Assembly (NCBI RefSeq): GCF_019793435.1
Contig: NZ_JAILYH010000026.1
Span: forward strand, 16,381-80,380
Length of the DNA: 64,000 bases
Reading direction: 5' to 3'
DNA from: Rhizobium redzepovicii
GTDB taxonomy: Bacteria; Pseudomonadota; Alphaproteobacteria; Rhizobiales; Rhizobiaceae
The position numbers and the translations under genes were made by a program. The notes below the pieces were generated by a model. The model was not told the origin of the DNA, ran no database searches, and saw only the letters and a list, made by a program, of their open reading frames with translations. Shown one piece after another: positions 42,822-50,122 of the stretch (position 1 is its first letter; each line of letters starts with the position of its first letter).

Positions 42822-43000
42822 CGCCCCGGGACGTCCGCAAGGATGCCTTCAGGAGCCTATCGACACCTTGAGCCCTTCCTGCGCAGACAATTCCTGTCGC
42901 GAACCTTCCATCACGGGGAAAAGCGAAAAATAACGCTTTAAACTTGCGCCGTTTTGATTTCATTATGCGGCCGTTCGTCATCGTGTGATTGAGGGGTACG

Positions 43001-43225
43001 ATGGGCACGATATTCTGGCCGAAAGATCCGCTGGATGGGAATGACATGACGCTGCTGACGTCGATCCTTCGGCGGTGGTGCGAAAGGTATCAGGTCGAGC
43101 TGACGGCGGAGGAAAGCAGCCGCAAGGCAAAGGAACTCGTCGAATGGTTCGAATTCGGCGTCAAGGATCCGATCGAGCTCGCCGAACTGATCGACGACAA
43201 GCACTGGCTCGTCAGCAGGATCTGA
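43001..43225 (+). CDS. Small conserved-looking hypothetical protein
   Basis: 74 residues from the ATG at 43001 with GAGGGG upstream. Acidic, helical, no membrane segment: LTSILRRWCERYQVELTAEE then KAKELVEWFEFGVKDPIELAELI. I recognise no family, but the composition and ribosome site suggest a real gene. Convergent with the GCG_CRPN gene. Confidence 0.55.
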   Translation: MGTIFWPKDPLDGNDMTLLTSILRRWCERYQVELTAEESSRKAKELVEWFEFGVKDPIELAELIDDKHWLVSRI

Positions 43226-43251
43226 CACACGGGCTGCGGAAATTTCATAGG

Positions 43252-43280
43252 AAAAGGCCGGGCGAAACATCGCACCGGCC
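43252..43280 (-). terminator. Intrinsic terminator of the GCG_CRPN gene
   Basis: GGCCGG (minus strand, 43280-43275) pairs with CCGGCC (43261-43256) and is followed by TTTT on the minus strand. It lies 29 bp after the gene's stop codon at 43309. The same stem could also serve the small gene on the other strand. Confidence 0.6.
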
Positions 43281-43308
43281 CTCGTCAACTTGGCTCTAAC
43301 CAAGGCTT

Positions 43309-43629
43309 TTAGTCATCATCCCGCCAGCGACGGTCGCGATCCCAGCGCCGCTCATGGCTCCAGCGCGGGCCGTCCCAATCGCGGTGACGTCGCTCCCAGC
43401 CCCAACGCGGCGGGCCACCGTAAAATGCCACCGGCGGCGGGCGTCGCCAATTCGGCCGGCATTCACCCCAGCGGGTCAGATGCCAGCCGCGGCCGCACGC
43501 ATAGTCGACCTTCGTGACATCGCTTGTGGCTTTGCTCTGGACATTGATTGTCCCCATCGGCATTGCCTCAGCCGTGCCGATCGAGAGGCTGCCAGCGAGC
43601 AAGGCAGCCGCGATAGAAAGTGCCTTCAT
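43309..43629 (-). CDS. GCG_CRPN-type small exported protein
   Basis: 106 residues from the ATG at 43629. Signal peptide (MKALSIAAALLAGSLSIGTAEA), then the diagnostic ACGRGWHLTRWGECRPN block with its two cysteines, followed by a Trp/Arg/Asp-rich tail. Proteins of this class are common, unstudied, in rhizobia. A longer start at 43641 exists. The terminator above follows it. Confidence 0.85.
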   Translation of the reverse strand: MKALSIAAALLAGSLSIGTAEAMPMGTINVQSKATSDVTKVDYACGRGWHLTRWGECRPNWRRPPPVAFYGGPPRWGWERRHRDWDGPRWSHERRWDRDRRWRDDD

Positions 43630-43812
43630 CGAAAACTCCATTTCATCCAGCCGCCCTGATCTTATGGCCGCCAAATTGAACTGGAGATGAACTGCACGTT
43701 CATGTTTAGACGAGAAAAACCAGCGTTTTCGGACGCCCGATCAGGGTATCGCCGCACCGCTTTTCCCGCGGCGTCAAGCGCTTGCGGGCGCCCGCTGCCC
43801 GTAAAAAATCGT

Positions 43813-44259
43813 TCATGTTCTGCCGTGAAAACTGTCAGGACCGGGATCGCGCCCGGCGGCGACCTCGGTCAGCCGTCCAAGGTAGTGCGCCCAGCCTTCT
43901 GCATGGCCGGCGCATTGATCGGCGCTCGGCAGGCCGCTATGGGTGAGTCGCAGCAGCGTTCCGTCTCCTTGCTCGATCAGGTCGATCTCGACCAGGCTCG
44001 ACCCCGGCGGAACCACCTCGCTGCCGTCCCAGCCGAAGCTATAGGCAAGGCGATGAACCGGCACCACCTCGCGAAACGAGCCGCGCGCAAAACGAGCGCC
44101 GGTGACGTTGACGAGGTAGAGCCCGCCCGGCTGCGGCTCGACCTGAGCCTCGGTTCCCATCCAGCGCAGAATCTTTTCCGGGTCGGTCATCAGCGCAAAC
44201 ACCGCGGCCGGCGGCGCCGCGATATGCGCCTCGCGGTGAACGACGAGGGGATCTTGCAT
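43813..44259 (-). CDS. SRPBCC-superfamily (AHSA1/START-like) protein
   Basis: 148 residues. Opening AHIAAPPAAVFALMTDPEKI and the later LLRLTHSGLPS and GWAHYLGRLTEVAAG blocks follow the AHSA1/activator-like SRPBCC fold, which encloses a hydrophobic pocket. Such proteins often sit beside ArsR regulators; here the neighbours do not show that. Ligand unknown. Confidence 0.9.
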   Translation of the reverse strand: MQDPLVVHREAHIAAPPAAVFALMTDPEKILRWMGTEAQVEPQPGGLYLVNVTGARFARGSFREVVPVHRLAYSFGWDGSEVVPPGSSLVEIDLIEQGDGTLLRLTHSGLPSADQCAGHAEGWAHYLGRLTEVAAGRDPGPDSFHGRT

Positions 44260-44489
44260 GTCTCTCTCCCATGGTTGTCATGGCCTGCCCTCGCCTCCGG
44301 CGGGATCAGCGGGTCATGCTGTGTAGATTGGGTGTCCTCATCGGAATCATGTAGGCAAACGTGTACGTTCAGCAAGGGCGCTCGGGGCGTCATCCTCATA
44401 TTGCGGACACAGGTAGCCGCTGCTCCTTGCACATTGCAGAAAGCATTTCGCCCTATTGCCAGCCCGCCGCCTTGCCCCTATTGTCCCCG

Positions 44490-44630
44490 CCGTTCTCAGG
44501 GCGGGGTGAAAGTCCCTACCGGCGGTATGCAGTTTCGATTGCGAGCCCGCGAGCGCCTTCTTAAGGAAGGGTCAGCAGATCAGGTGAGATGCCTGAGCCG
44601 ACGGTCATAGTCCGGATGAAAGAGAACGTG
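44490..44630 (+). ncRNA. FMN riboswitch (RFN element)
   Basis: The conserved core is legible: GTTCTCAGGGCGGGGTGAAA, GTCCCTACCGGCGGTA, then GAGCCCGCGAGCGCC, GGTCAGCAGATCAGGTGAGA, and CCGACGGTCATAGTCCGGAT ending GAAAGAGAACG. The start and end pair to form the P1 stem. A GCCGC-CCTT-GCGGC hairpin (44638-44651) follows and may be part of the expression platform. The riboswitch lies 80 bp upstream of the lumazine synthase gene, and FMN should repress it. The rest of the gap 44260-44489 holds nothing clear. Confidence 0.95.
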
Positions 44631-44709
44631 CGTTCCTGCCGCCCTTGCGGCTGTCGGGGACGTTCGTGATCGCCTTGGGTGATGTGTCTGTTCGCCAAAG
44701 GAGATTACC

Positions 44710-45144
44710 ATGACACCCACCCGCTACGCCTTTATCAAAGCCAGCTGGCACGCCGACATCGTCGACCGCGCCCTTGACGGCTTCTACCAACTCGTGCCGC
44801 CCGAGCAGGTCGATGTGTTCGATGTTCCCGGCGCCTTCGAAATGCCGCTGCTTTCCCGCGATCTTGCCGCAACCGGGCGCTATGCCGCCGTCGTTGCCGC
44901 CGCTTTCGTCGTCGACGGCGGAATTTACCGCCATGAATTCGTCGCCCAGGCCGTGGTCGACGGGCTGATGCGCGCCGGCATGGATACCGGCGTGCCGGTG
45001 CTGTCGGTTTCGCTGACGCCGCACCAATATCAGGAAACCGACCACCACAAGCAGATCTACCGGGCACACTTCGTCGAGAAAGGGCGGGAGGCCGCAAAGG
45101 CCGCGCTGACGATCGGGAAGACACGCGCCGCTCTTGCCGCGTAG
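44710..45144 (+). CDS. ribH2: 6,7-dimethyl-8-ribityllumazine synthase, type II
   Basis: 144 residues. The chain follows the type II lumazine synthase of Brucella/Mesorhizobium: AFIKASWHADIVDRAL, DVFDVPGAFEMPLLSRDLA, and FVVDGGIYRHEFVAQAVVDG, plus a C-terminal HPHQ-like tail replaced by LTPHQYQETDHHKQIY. It condenses 5-amino-6-ribitylaminouracil with dihydroxybutanone phosphate in riboflavin synthesis. AAAGGAG precedes the start, and the FMN riboswitch directly upstream sets its expression. Confidence 0.95.
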   Translation: MTPTRYAFIKASWHADIVDRALDGFYQLVPPEQVDVFDVPGAFEMPLLSRDLAATGRYAAVVAAAFVVDGGIYRHEFVAQAVVDGLMRAGMDTGVPVLSVSLTPHQYQETDHHKQIYRAHFVEKGREAAKAALTIGKTRAALAA

Positions 45145-45307
45145 CAAGGCTGATCCGCTGAAACCGAGGCGGCGGAACCGATCCCGCCGTCTTCATCAGG
45201 CCAATTCCGACAGAATAATTGATTCGACGCCCTCGCCGCGCTGTGGTCCACTCGACCCCGACATGTATCGCCATTCTTAACGCATCCACAACCTCAAGGA
45301 GCTGAAG

Positions 45308-45997
45308 ATGAGCAATGCAATGCGCAGTGAACCCCCTATCGAAAATCCGAAAACACGGCCCGTCGACACCAAGCTCGAAGTGGTCGTCATCCCCGTTTCC
45401 GACGTCGACCGCGCCAAACGTTTTTACGACGGCCTCGGCTGGCGGCTCGACGCCGACTTCGCCAGTGATGCCGATTTCCGGGTGATCCAGTTCACCCCGC
45501 CCGGCTCCGGCTGCGCGATCATTTTCGGCAAGAACATAACCGCAGCCGCACCCGGCTCCGCCCAGGGGCTCTACCTCATCGTCTCCGACATCGAGGCCGC
45601 CCGTCGCGATCTCATCGCCCGTGGCGTCGAGGTCAGCGACGTGTTCCATGACGCTGCCGGCGTCTATGCCGGCAAGGACGAACCCTATCTCTTCGGACGG
45701 CTGAGGCTCGCCGGCCGCGATCCCGATCACCGCAGCTATCGCTCCTTCGCCTCGTTCAAGGATCCCGACGGCAACGGCTGGCTTTTCCAGGAAGTCACCC
45801 AGCGCCTGCCCGGACGCATCGACGCCGACGAGACGGCCTTTGCGACCTCGAGCGACCTTGCGTCAGCGCTGCGCCGCGCGGCCATCGCCCACGGCGAACA
45901 CGAGAAACGCAACGGCGGCAAACACGACGAGAACTGGCCGGATTGGTACGCCGAATACATGGTCAGCGAACGGGCCGGCCGGGAGCTGCCGTTATAG
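45308..45997 (+). CDS. VOC-family (glyoxalase/dioxygenase-fold) protein
   Basis: 229 residues. The VOC fold is clear: LEVVVIPVSDVDRAKRFYDG then LGWRLDADF and the second half starting YLIVSDIEAARRDLIARGVE with the C-terminal FKDPDGNGWLFQEV. The last ~65 residues (HGEHEKRNGGKHDENWPDWY) form an extra His/Glu-rich tail not seen in minimal VOC proteins. Substrate unknown. AAGGAG precedes the start. Confidence 0.9.
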   Translation: MSNAMRSEPPIENPKTRPVDTKLEVVVIPVSDVDRAKRFYDGLGWRLDADFASDADFRVIQFTPPGSGCAIIFGKNITAAAPGSAQGLYLIVSDIEAARRDLIARGVEVSDVFHDAAGVYAGKDEPYLFGRLRLAGRDPDHRSYRSFASFKDPDGNGWLFQEVTQRLPGRIDADETAFATSSDLASALRRAAIAHGEHEKRNGGKHDENWPDWYAEYMVSERAGRELPL

Positions 45998-46172
45998 ATG
46001 GCGGTAAAGGACGCAGACGCTGGTCGCGTCTGTGTTCCCTCTTAATAATGCTGCAGTCCGCTTGCCTTTCGCTTGCCGCTCAAGGCCAGGCGAAGGACAA
46101 TAGGAGGCCACACGGCACGTCTTTCATTGTCTCTCGCTTCACCCCGAGCGAAAGCGCCGGCAAGCCACCCCA

Positions 46173-46949
46173 TTATCGGTCAAACATATCCCGCCACTGC
46201 TTTTCTCCAATCATGCAGTCTGTCGCCGGCACAGCCCCGGCAATTCTCTGCACCGTTGCCGGCGGGGAAAGGCCGCTGATCTCCAGCACCAGCTTGCGGC
46301 GCACGGCAACGGCGAAATCCTCGATCTTGCGCACCGGCAGCACGAAGGCGCCAGGGCCGCCGATCACGCAGTCGGCGTAATATGTGTCGAGCCCGTTGGG
46401 GGCATCGGAGGGCCTCAGCATGATGGCAAGGCCGTTGATGATCATGCCGGCTTCAACCGCCTTGTCGCGCGCCGGTGTAACCGGATTGCCGGAATTGTTC
46501 GGGCCGTCGCCGGAGACGTCGATCACCTCCCGCCGACCCTGAAACGGGCTGGTCATGATCATGCTGGCGCCCTGGCCGATCGCTGTGGATATCGAAGTGC
46601 GCCGTTGCGTGGCGATCGGCCGGGCTTCGATCTTGCCGGCAAAGGCGATCGCGTCCTCTTCCGTCTCGATCACCTGCCAGTCGATCACCGAATCCTGGAC
46701 GACGTAGCCTGCCCATTCGAAATAGCTGATGGCAATGCGCCCGGTCAGACCGCCCCTCACCGCATTAAGGAATTCCTGGTGCTTGAGCGCCTCGACATAC
46801 CCCTCGCGCTGAATGCCGATCTCTTCGAAATCCATCGACCGCGAGGTGTCGACGGCGAGCACGAGGCTGACGTCAACCTCGTTCGTCCCCGCCTGTGCTG
46901 CCGGGACGAGGCCGGAAAGCCCCATGAGCACCGCAACTGTCGTCAGCAT
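46173..46949 (-). CDS. DUF1194 exported von Willebrand A-like protein
   Basis: 258 residues from the ATG at 46949, which opens a signal peptide (MLTTVAVLMGLSGLVPAAQA); a longer in-frame start is less likely. The vWA-type MIDAS sequence DTSRSMD (about residue 33-39) and the DVSGDGPNNSG block identify DUF1194. It probably binds a partner protein in the periplasm through a metal ion. Single gene. Confidence 0.88.
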   Translation of the reverse strand: MLTTVAVLMGLSGLVPAAQAGTNEVDVSLVLAVDTSRSMDFEEIGIQREGYVEALKHQEFLNAVRGGLTGRIAISYFEWAGYVVQDSVIDWQVIETEEDAIAFAGKIEARPIATQRRTSISTAIGQGASMIMTSPFQGRREVIDVSGDGPNNSGNPVTPARDKAVEAGMIINGLAIMLRPSDAPNGLDTYYADCVIGGPGAFVLPVRKIEDFAVAVRRKLVLEISGLSPPATVQRIAGAVPATDCMIGEKQWRDMFDR

Positions 46950-47057
46950 CGGTAAATCCCCGCGCCATCCAAGCCAGCGAACTCTAACACAGCTTGATCG
47001 AGGAAGGACGCGCAGCCGCGTGCACGGCTTCAATTTTCGGTGATGGCATCGGGCGCC

Positions 47058-47960
47058 TCAATGCAGGGGAAGCCACAAGGGGGTCTTCCACGCCTTCAGC
47101 GCCTCGAGAAAGACCTGCAGGCGCAAGGGCAGGAAGCGGCGTGTCGGATAGACCGCATGCACGAATATCTCCTCGGACGACCAGTCCGGCAAGAGGCGGA
47201 TGAGCTCGCCTCTTCTGATCTGATCGTCGCAATAGGTAGAAGGCAGCAGGCCGATGCCGTGTCCGCGATAGGTGAAGGCGCTCACCGCTTCGAAATCCCG
47301 GCTCGATACCGGCCCCGACACCTGCTGGCGGACCGATTTGCGGCCGCTGACGAGATGCCATTCCGCTTCGCCGTTACGGCCGTTCAGCAGCACGCACTGA
47401 TGATCCTTCAGGTCTTCGGGCTTCGAGGGAGGCGCCCTGCCCTTCATATAGTCCGGCGCCGCGACCAGATAGCGCACGCTCTTTCCGAGCCGCTGCGCGA
47501 CGATCGACGAATCCTTGAGTTCGCCGAAGCGGATGCCGAGATCGATATTCTCGGCGATCAGATCGAGGAACAGGTTGGTGACGAAGAGATCGATCCGGAT
47601 TTCGGGATAGGTCTTCAGGAAGGTCGAAACGAATTCGTAGAAAACCTCCTGCCCGAAGATGACGGGCACGGAGATCTTCAGCAAGCCTTCCGGCTTTCTC
47701 TGGGTTTCCGTCAAGGCCTGCTCGGCGTCGATAAGATGGGAAAGCGGCTCGCTGCACTGATCGAAATAGGCGCTGCCCTGCGCGGTCAGGCTGAGCTTGC
47801 GGGTCGTGCGCTGCAGCAGCGTCACGCCGAGTTGCTCCTCCAGCGACGTCACCTTGCGGCTGACGGTCGAGACCGGCATGCCGAGAGAATGGGCGGCACG
47901 GCTGAAGCTGCCGTAGCGCGCCACCGTCACGAAAACCGCGATGTCGTTCAGGTCCGCCAT
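47058..47960 (-). CDS. LysR-family transcriptional regulator
   Basis: 300 residues from the ATG at 47960 (MADLNDIAVF); an earlier in-frame start at 47984 would run through the operator palindrome and is less likely. Winged helix SFSRAAHSLGMPVSTVSRKV, then LQRTTRKLSLTAQG; effector domain follows. Divergent from the SDR/RidA operon, which is its likely target. Confidence 0.92.
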   Translation of the reverse strand: MADLNDIAVFVTVARYGSFSRAAHSLGMPVSTVSRKVTSLEEQLGVTLLQRTTRKLSLTAQGSAYFDQCSEPLSHLIDAEQALTETQRKPEGLLKISVPVIFGQEVFYEFVSTFLKTYPEIRIDLFVTNLFLDLIAENIDLGIRFGELKDSSIVAQRLGKSVRYLVAAPDYMKGRAPPSKPEDLKDHQCVLLNGRNGEAEWHLVSGRKSVRQQVSGPVSSRDFEAVSAFTYRGHGIGLLPSTYCDDQIRRGELIRLLPDWSSEEIFVHAVYPTRRFLPLRLQVFLEALKAWKTPLWLPLH

Positions 47961-47968
47961 GCCGCGAT

Positions 47969-47986
47969 TTTTGCATAGATGCAAAA
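47969..47986. promoter_or_regulatory. Perfect 18-bp palindromic operator
   Basis: TTTTGCAT-AG-ATGCAAAA is an exact 8-bp inverted repeat around a 2-bp centre, 9 bp upstream of the LysR start and about 170 bp from the SDR start. Its position fits autoregulation by the LysR protein. Confidence 0.6.
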
Positions 47987-48152
47987 GAGAATCCAGATAT
48001 TTCCATCTAATCGAGGAATGGAGTTTTCGCCATATTCACCTTGCGAAAACAATCACAACCCGATGGAGGCGCATTCGCAGCCGCCCCATCTCGAGCGACC
48101 CGGCCTTCGCAAGCGCAGACCTCCGTTGCCCGACCAAATTATGGAGTTCAAC

Positions 48153-48878
48153 ATGACTACCGCAAAGACTGTCATCGTCACGGGCGCCTCCCAGGGTATC
48201 GGAGCCGGGCTCGTCAATGCCTTCATCGAGCGCGGCTACAATGTCGTCGCCACCTCGCGCCAGGTCAGCGCCTCGGATGCCTTTCGGGCTTCGGAGAAGC
48301 TGGCGCTCGTCGACGGCGATATCGGCGATGCCGAAACCGCCGCACGGGTCGCACAGGCCGCAATCGACCGGTTCGGCTCGATCGACGCCCTCGTCAACAA
48401 TGCCGGCATTTTCTTCACCAAGCCGTTCGTCGATTACACCATGACCGACTTCCGCAAGCTGTCCTCAACCAATCTTGAAGGCTTCATCCACCTGACGCAG
48501 CTGGTCGTCCGGCAGATGCTCGCCCAGAAGACCGGTGGCAGCATCGTCAGCATCACCACACCGCTGATCGACCATCCGATCGCCGGTTTCTCGGCTTCGG
48601 TCGCCATGATGACCAAGGGCGGCATCGACGCGATCTCGAAGAACCTGGCGATGGAATATGCAAGCGAGGGAATCCGCGTCAACACGGTGGCTCCCGGTGT
48701 CGTCGATACGCCGCTGCACAAGGATAATCCGAAGGACTTCCTCAGCACGCTGTCGCCCATGGCTGGCATTTCCAATGTTGGGGAAGTCGTCGATGCGGTT
48801 GTCTTCCTGACCGAAGCTCCGCGCGTAACCGGGGAGGTGCTGCACGTCGACGGCGGCGCACATCTGGGCAAATGGTAA
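48153..48878 (+). CDS. SDR-family oxidoreductase with altered active site
   Basis: 241 residues from the ATG at 48153. The cofactor motif TGASQGIG (10-17) and the NNAG motif (82-85) are intact, so it should bind NAD(P). At the catalytic Tyr-x3-Lys position the sequence reads A151-M-M-T-K155, and the usual Ser position is Thr136 in SITTPL. Tyrosine is therefore missing while lysine remains. Closely similar SDRs without this tyrosine occur in other bacteria, to my recollection, so it is probably a real subfamily. Its end overlaps the RidA gene by 7 bp. A LysR regulator is divergent. Confidence 0.9.
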   Translation: MTTAKTVIVTGASQGIGAGLVNAFIERGYNVVATSRQVSASDAFRASEKLALVDGDIGDAETAARVAQAAIDRFGSIDALVNNAGIFFTKPFVDYTMTDFRKLSSTNLEGFIHLTQLVVRQMLAQKTGGSIVSITTPLIDHPIAGFSASVAMMTKGGIDAISKNLAMEYASEGIRVNTVAPGVVDTPLHKDNPKDFLSTLSPMAGISNVGEVVDAVVFLTEAPRVTGEVLHVDGGAHLGKW

Positions 48879-49360
48879 ACCACCCGCAAGCGCAGGCAGC
48901 CGGCGCAGAACGGCGGCTGCAGGAACTCGGCATCATCCTTCCCCCGCCGCCGACACCTCTCGGGGCCTATGTCGAGGCGGTCAGATCAGGCAAACTGGTC
49001 TTCTTCAGCGGCATGTTGCCGGTTATCAACCGCGAGCCGCGCTATATCGGCTGCGTCGGCGGCGCACTGACGGCTGAAGACGGCAGGAAGGCTGCCGAAA
49101 CGGCCACACTCAGCGCACTTGCGGCCGCCAAGGACTATCTCGGCTCGCTGGACAGGGTCGCAAAAGTCGTCAAGCTCGGTGTCTATATCGCCACTGAAGG
49201 CGATTTCCGCGACCACCCGAAGGTCGCGGACGGAGCGTCGCAAATGCTGCTCCAAGTCTTCGGCGAGGAAAAGCTCTCCGGCCGCGTCGTCCTCGGAGTC
49301 GCCAGTCTGCCGCTCGGCGTGCCGATCGAGCTTGAGCTGATCGTTGAGGTCGAGGATTAA
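48872..49360 (+). CDS. RidA/YjgF-family protein
   Basis: 162 residues. Opening VFFSGMLPVINREPRYIGCV, AETATLSALAAAKDYLGSLD, and the C-terminal VASLPLGVPIELELIVEV are typical of the YjgF/RidA group, most like the YoaB/Rv2704 type. True RidA enzymes hydrolyse reactive enamine/imine intermediates. The gene starts inside the SDR stop (7-bp overlap), so the two are made together and may act on one substrate. A strong hairpin terminator follows. Confidence 0.92.
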   Translation: MVNHPQAQAAGAERRLQELGIILPPPPTPLGAYVEAVRSGKLVFFSGMLPVINREPRYIGCVGGALTAEDGRKAAETATLSALAAAKDYLGSLDRVAKVVKLGVYIATEGDFRDHPKVADGASQMLLQVFGEEKLSGRVVLGVASLPLGVPIELELIVEVED

Positions 49361-49367
49361 AAACGGA

Positions 49368-49389
49368 CGGGCGCGCTTCGGCGCGCCCG
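49368..49389 (+). terminator. GC-rich hairpin terminator after SDR-RidA
   Basis: CGGGCGCGC-TTCG-GCGCGCCCG is a perfect 9-bp stem with a UUCG tetraloop, 7 bp after the RidA stop. No T-run follows, but the stability and location make a terminator the best reading. Confidence 0.75.
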
Positions 49390-49455
49390 CATTCTTGGCT
49401 TCTGGCGCTCACGCCGTCCTCAGCCGGCTGAAAAGCTCAAAGCCGCACCCAAGCC

Positions 49456-49995
49456 TCACACCGCCACCAACAGCAGCACATAAGCAATCACGCTCACCAT
49501 CAAGCCACGAAACGCAAAGGTCACGCAGCGGTATTTGCTGCGGGCGATGGCGGAGAGGATATTGGCGTTTTCGAGATATTGGTCGAAGAGATAGCGCTCG
49601 TCGCGCCTAATCGCCGCGTCGAAGAACAGCTCGCGATGGTTCTGCCAGGCGCCCCAGAACAGCGAGGTCGAGCTATCCAAACGGCGCGGCAGCACGACGA
49701 GGATCGCCGACAGGATTGAGAAGACCGAGGCTGCGGCAAGCAGGCCGGAAAACAGCATACTGCCTGACGTGCCGGTGATATAGCGCGCCGGGCTGAAGAC
49801 CGCCCTCACCTCGCTGGAACTCACCAGGAAGGCCAGCATAAATGTGAAGATATAGGCAGCCTTCTGATCGGATATCTTGACCTGATCATAAAATATATCA
49901 TTGATTTTCTTGATATGGTCGAAATACTCGACGCCGATATCCGCGCTCGTGGGCTGGCTCAGCATAACCTCAGTTGCAGTTTCGAATTCGCTCAC
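49456..49995 (-). CDS. DUF5706/PycTM-like membrane protein (Pycsar effector family)
   Basis: 179 residues from a GTG at 49995. Four hydrophobic segments are visible: IFTFMLAFLVSS, MLFSGLLAAASVFSILSAILVVLP, and CVTFAFRGLMVSVIAYVLLLVAV. The soluble parts carry the pattern of the Pycsar effector family (DUF5706, PF18967): VKISDQKAAYIF near the start, LFWGAWQNHRELF, and DQYLENANILSAIARSKYRC before the last membrane segment. In characterised Pycsar systems such a protein forms pores when a cyclic pyrimidine nucleotide is made. No pyrimidine-type cyclase is adjacent; two class III cyclases lie 3.9 and 6.6 kb away. It could be a stand-alone regulator. Confidence 0.75.
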   Translation of the reverse strand: MSEFETATEVMLSQPTSADIGVEYFDHIKKINDIFYDQVKISDQKAAYIFTFMLAFLVSSSEVRAVFSPARYITGTSGSMLFSGLLAAASVFSILSAILVVLPRRLDSSTSLFWGAWQNHRELFFDAAIRRDERYLFDQYLENANILSAIARSKYRCVTFAFRGLMVSVIAYVLLLVAV

Positions 49996-50011
49996 GTGAA
50001 TACTCCGTCCC

Positions 50012-50037
50012 CAAGTGTTTCCCTGATATTACACTTG
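50012..50037. promoter_or_regulatory. Inverted repeat between divergent genes
   Basis: CAAGTGT (50012-50018) and ACACTTG (50031-50037) are exact inverted repeats with a 12-bp spacer. They sit in the 127-bp gap between the DUF5706 start and the FecR-TPR-barrel start, so one regulator could act on both. Confidence 0.35.
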
Positions 50038-50122
50038 ACGGCGAAAGCAAGAACACGTGTGCAATGCGCTTGACTTTTCCACTCTACACGGACAAACGGG
50101 AAGTGGGGATGGGGTCTGGGTC

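Noticed and set aside
43796..43820. A possible terminator at GCGGGCGCCCGC followed by A residues near 43780-43810.
   Set aside because: The A-run lies on the wrong side for the minus-strand SRPBCC gene, and no plus-strand gene ends there.
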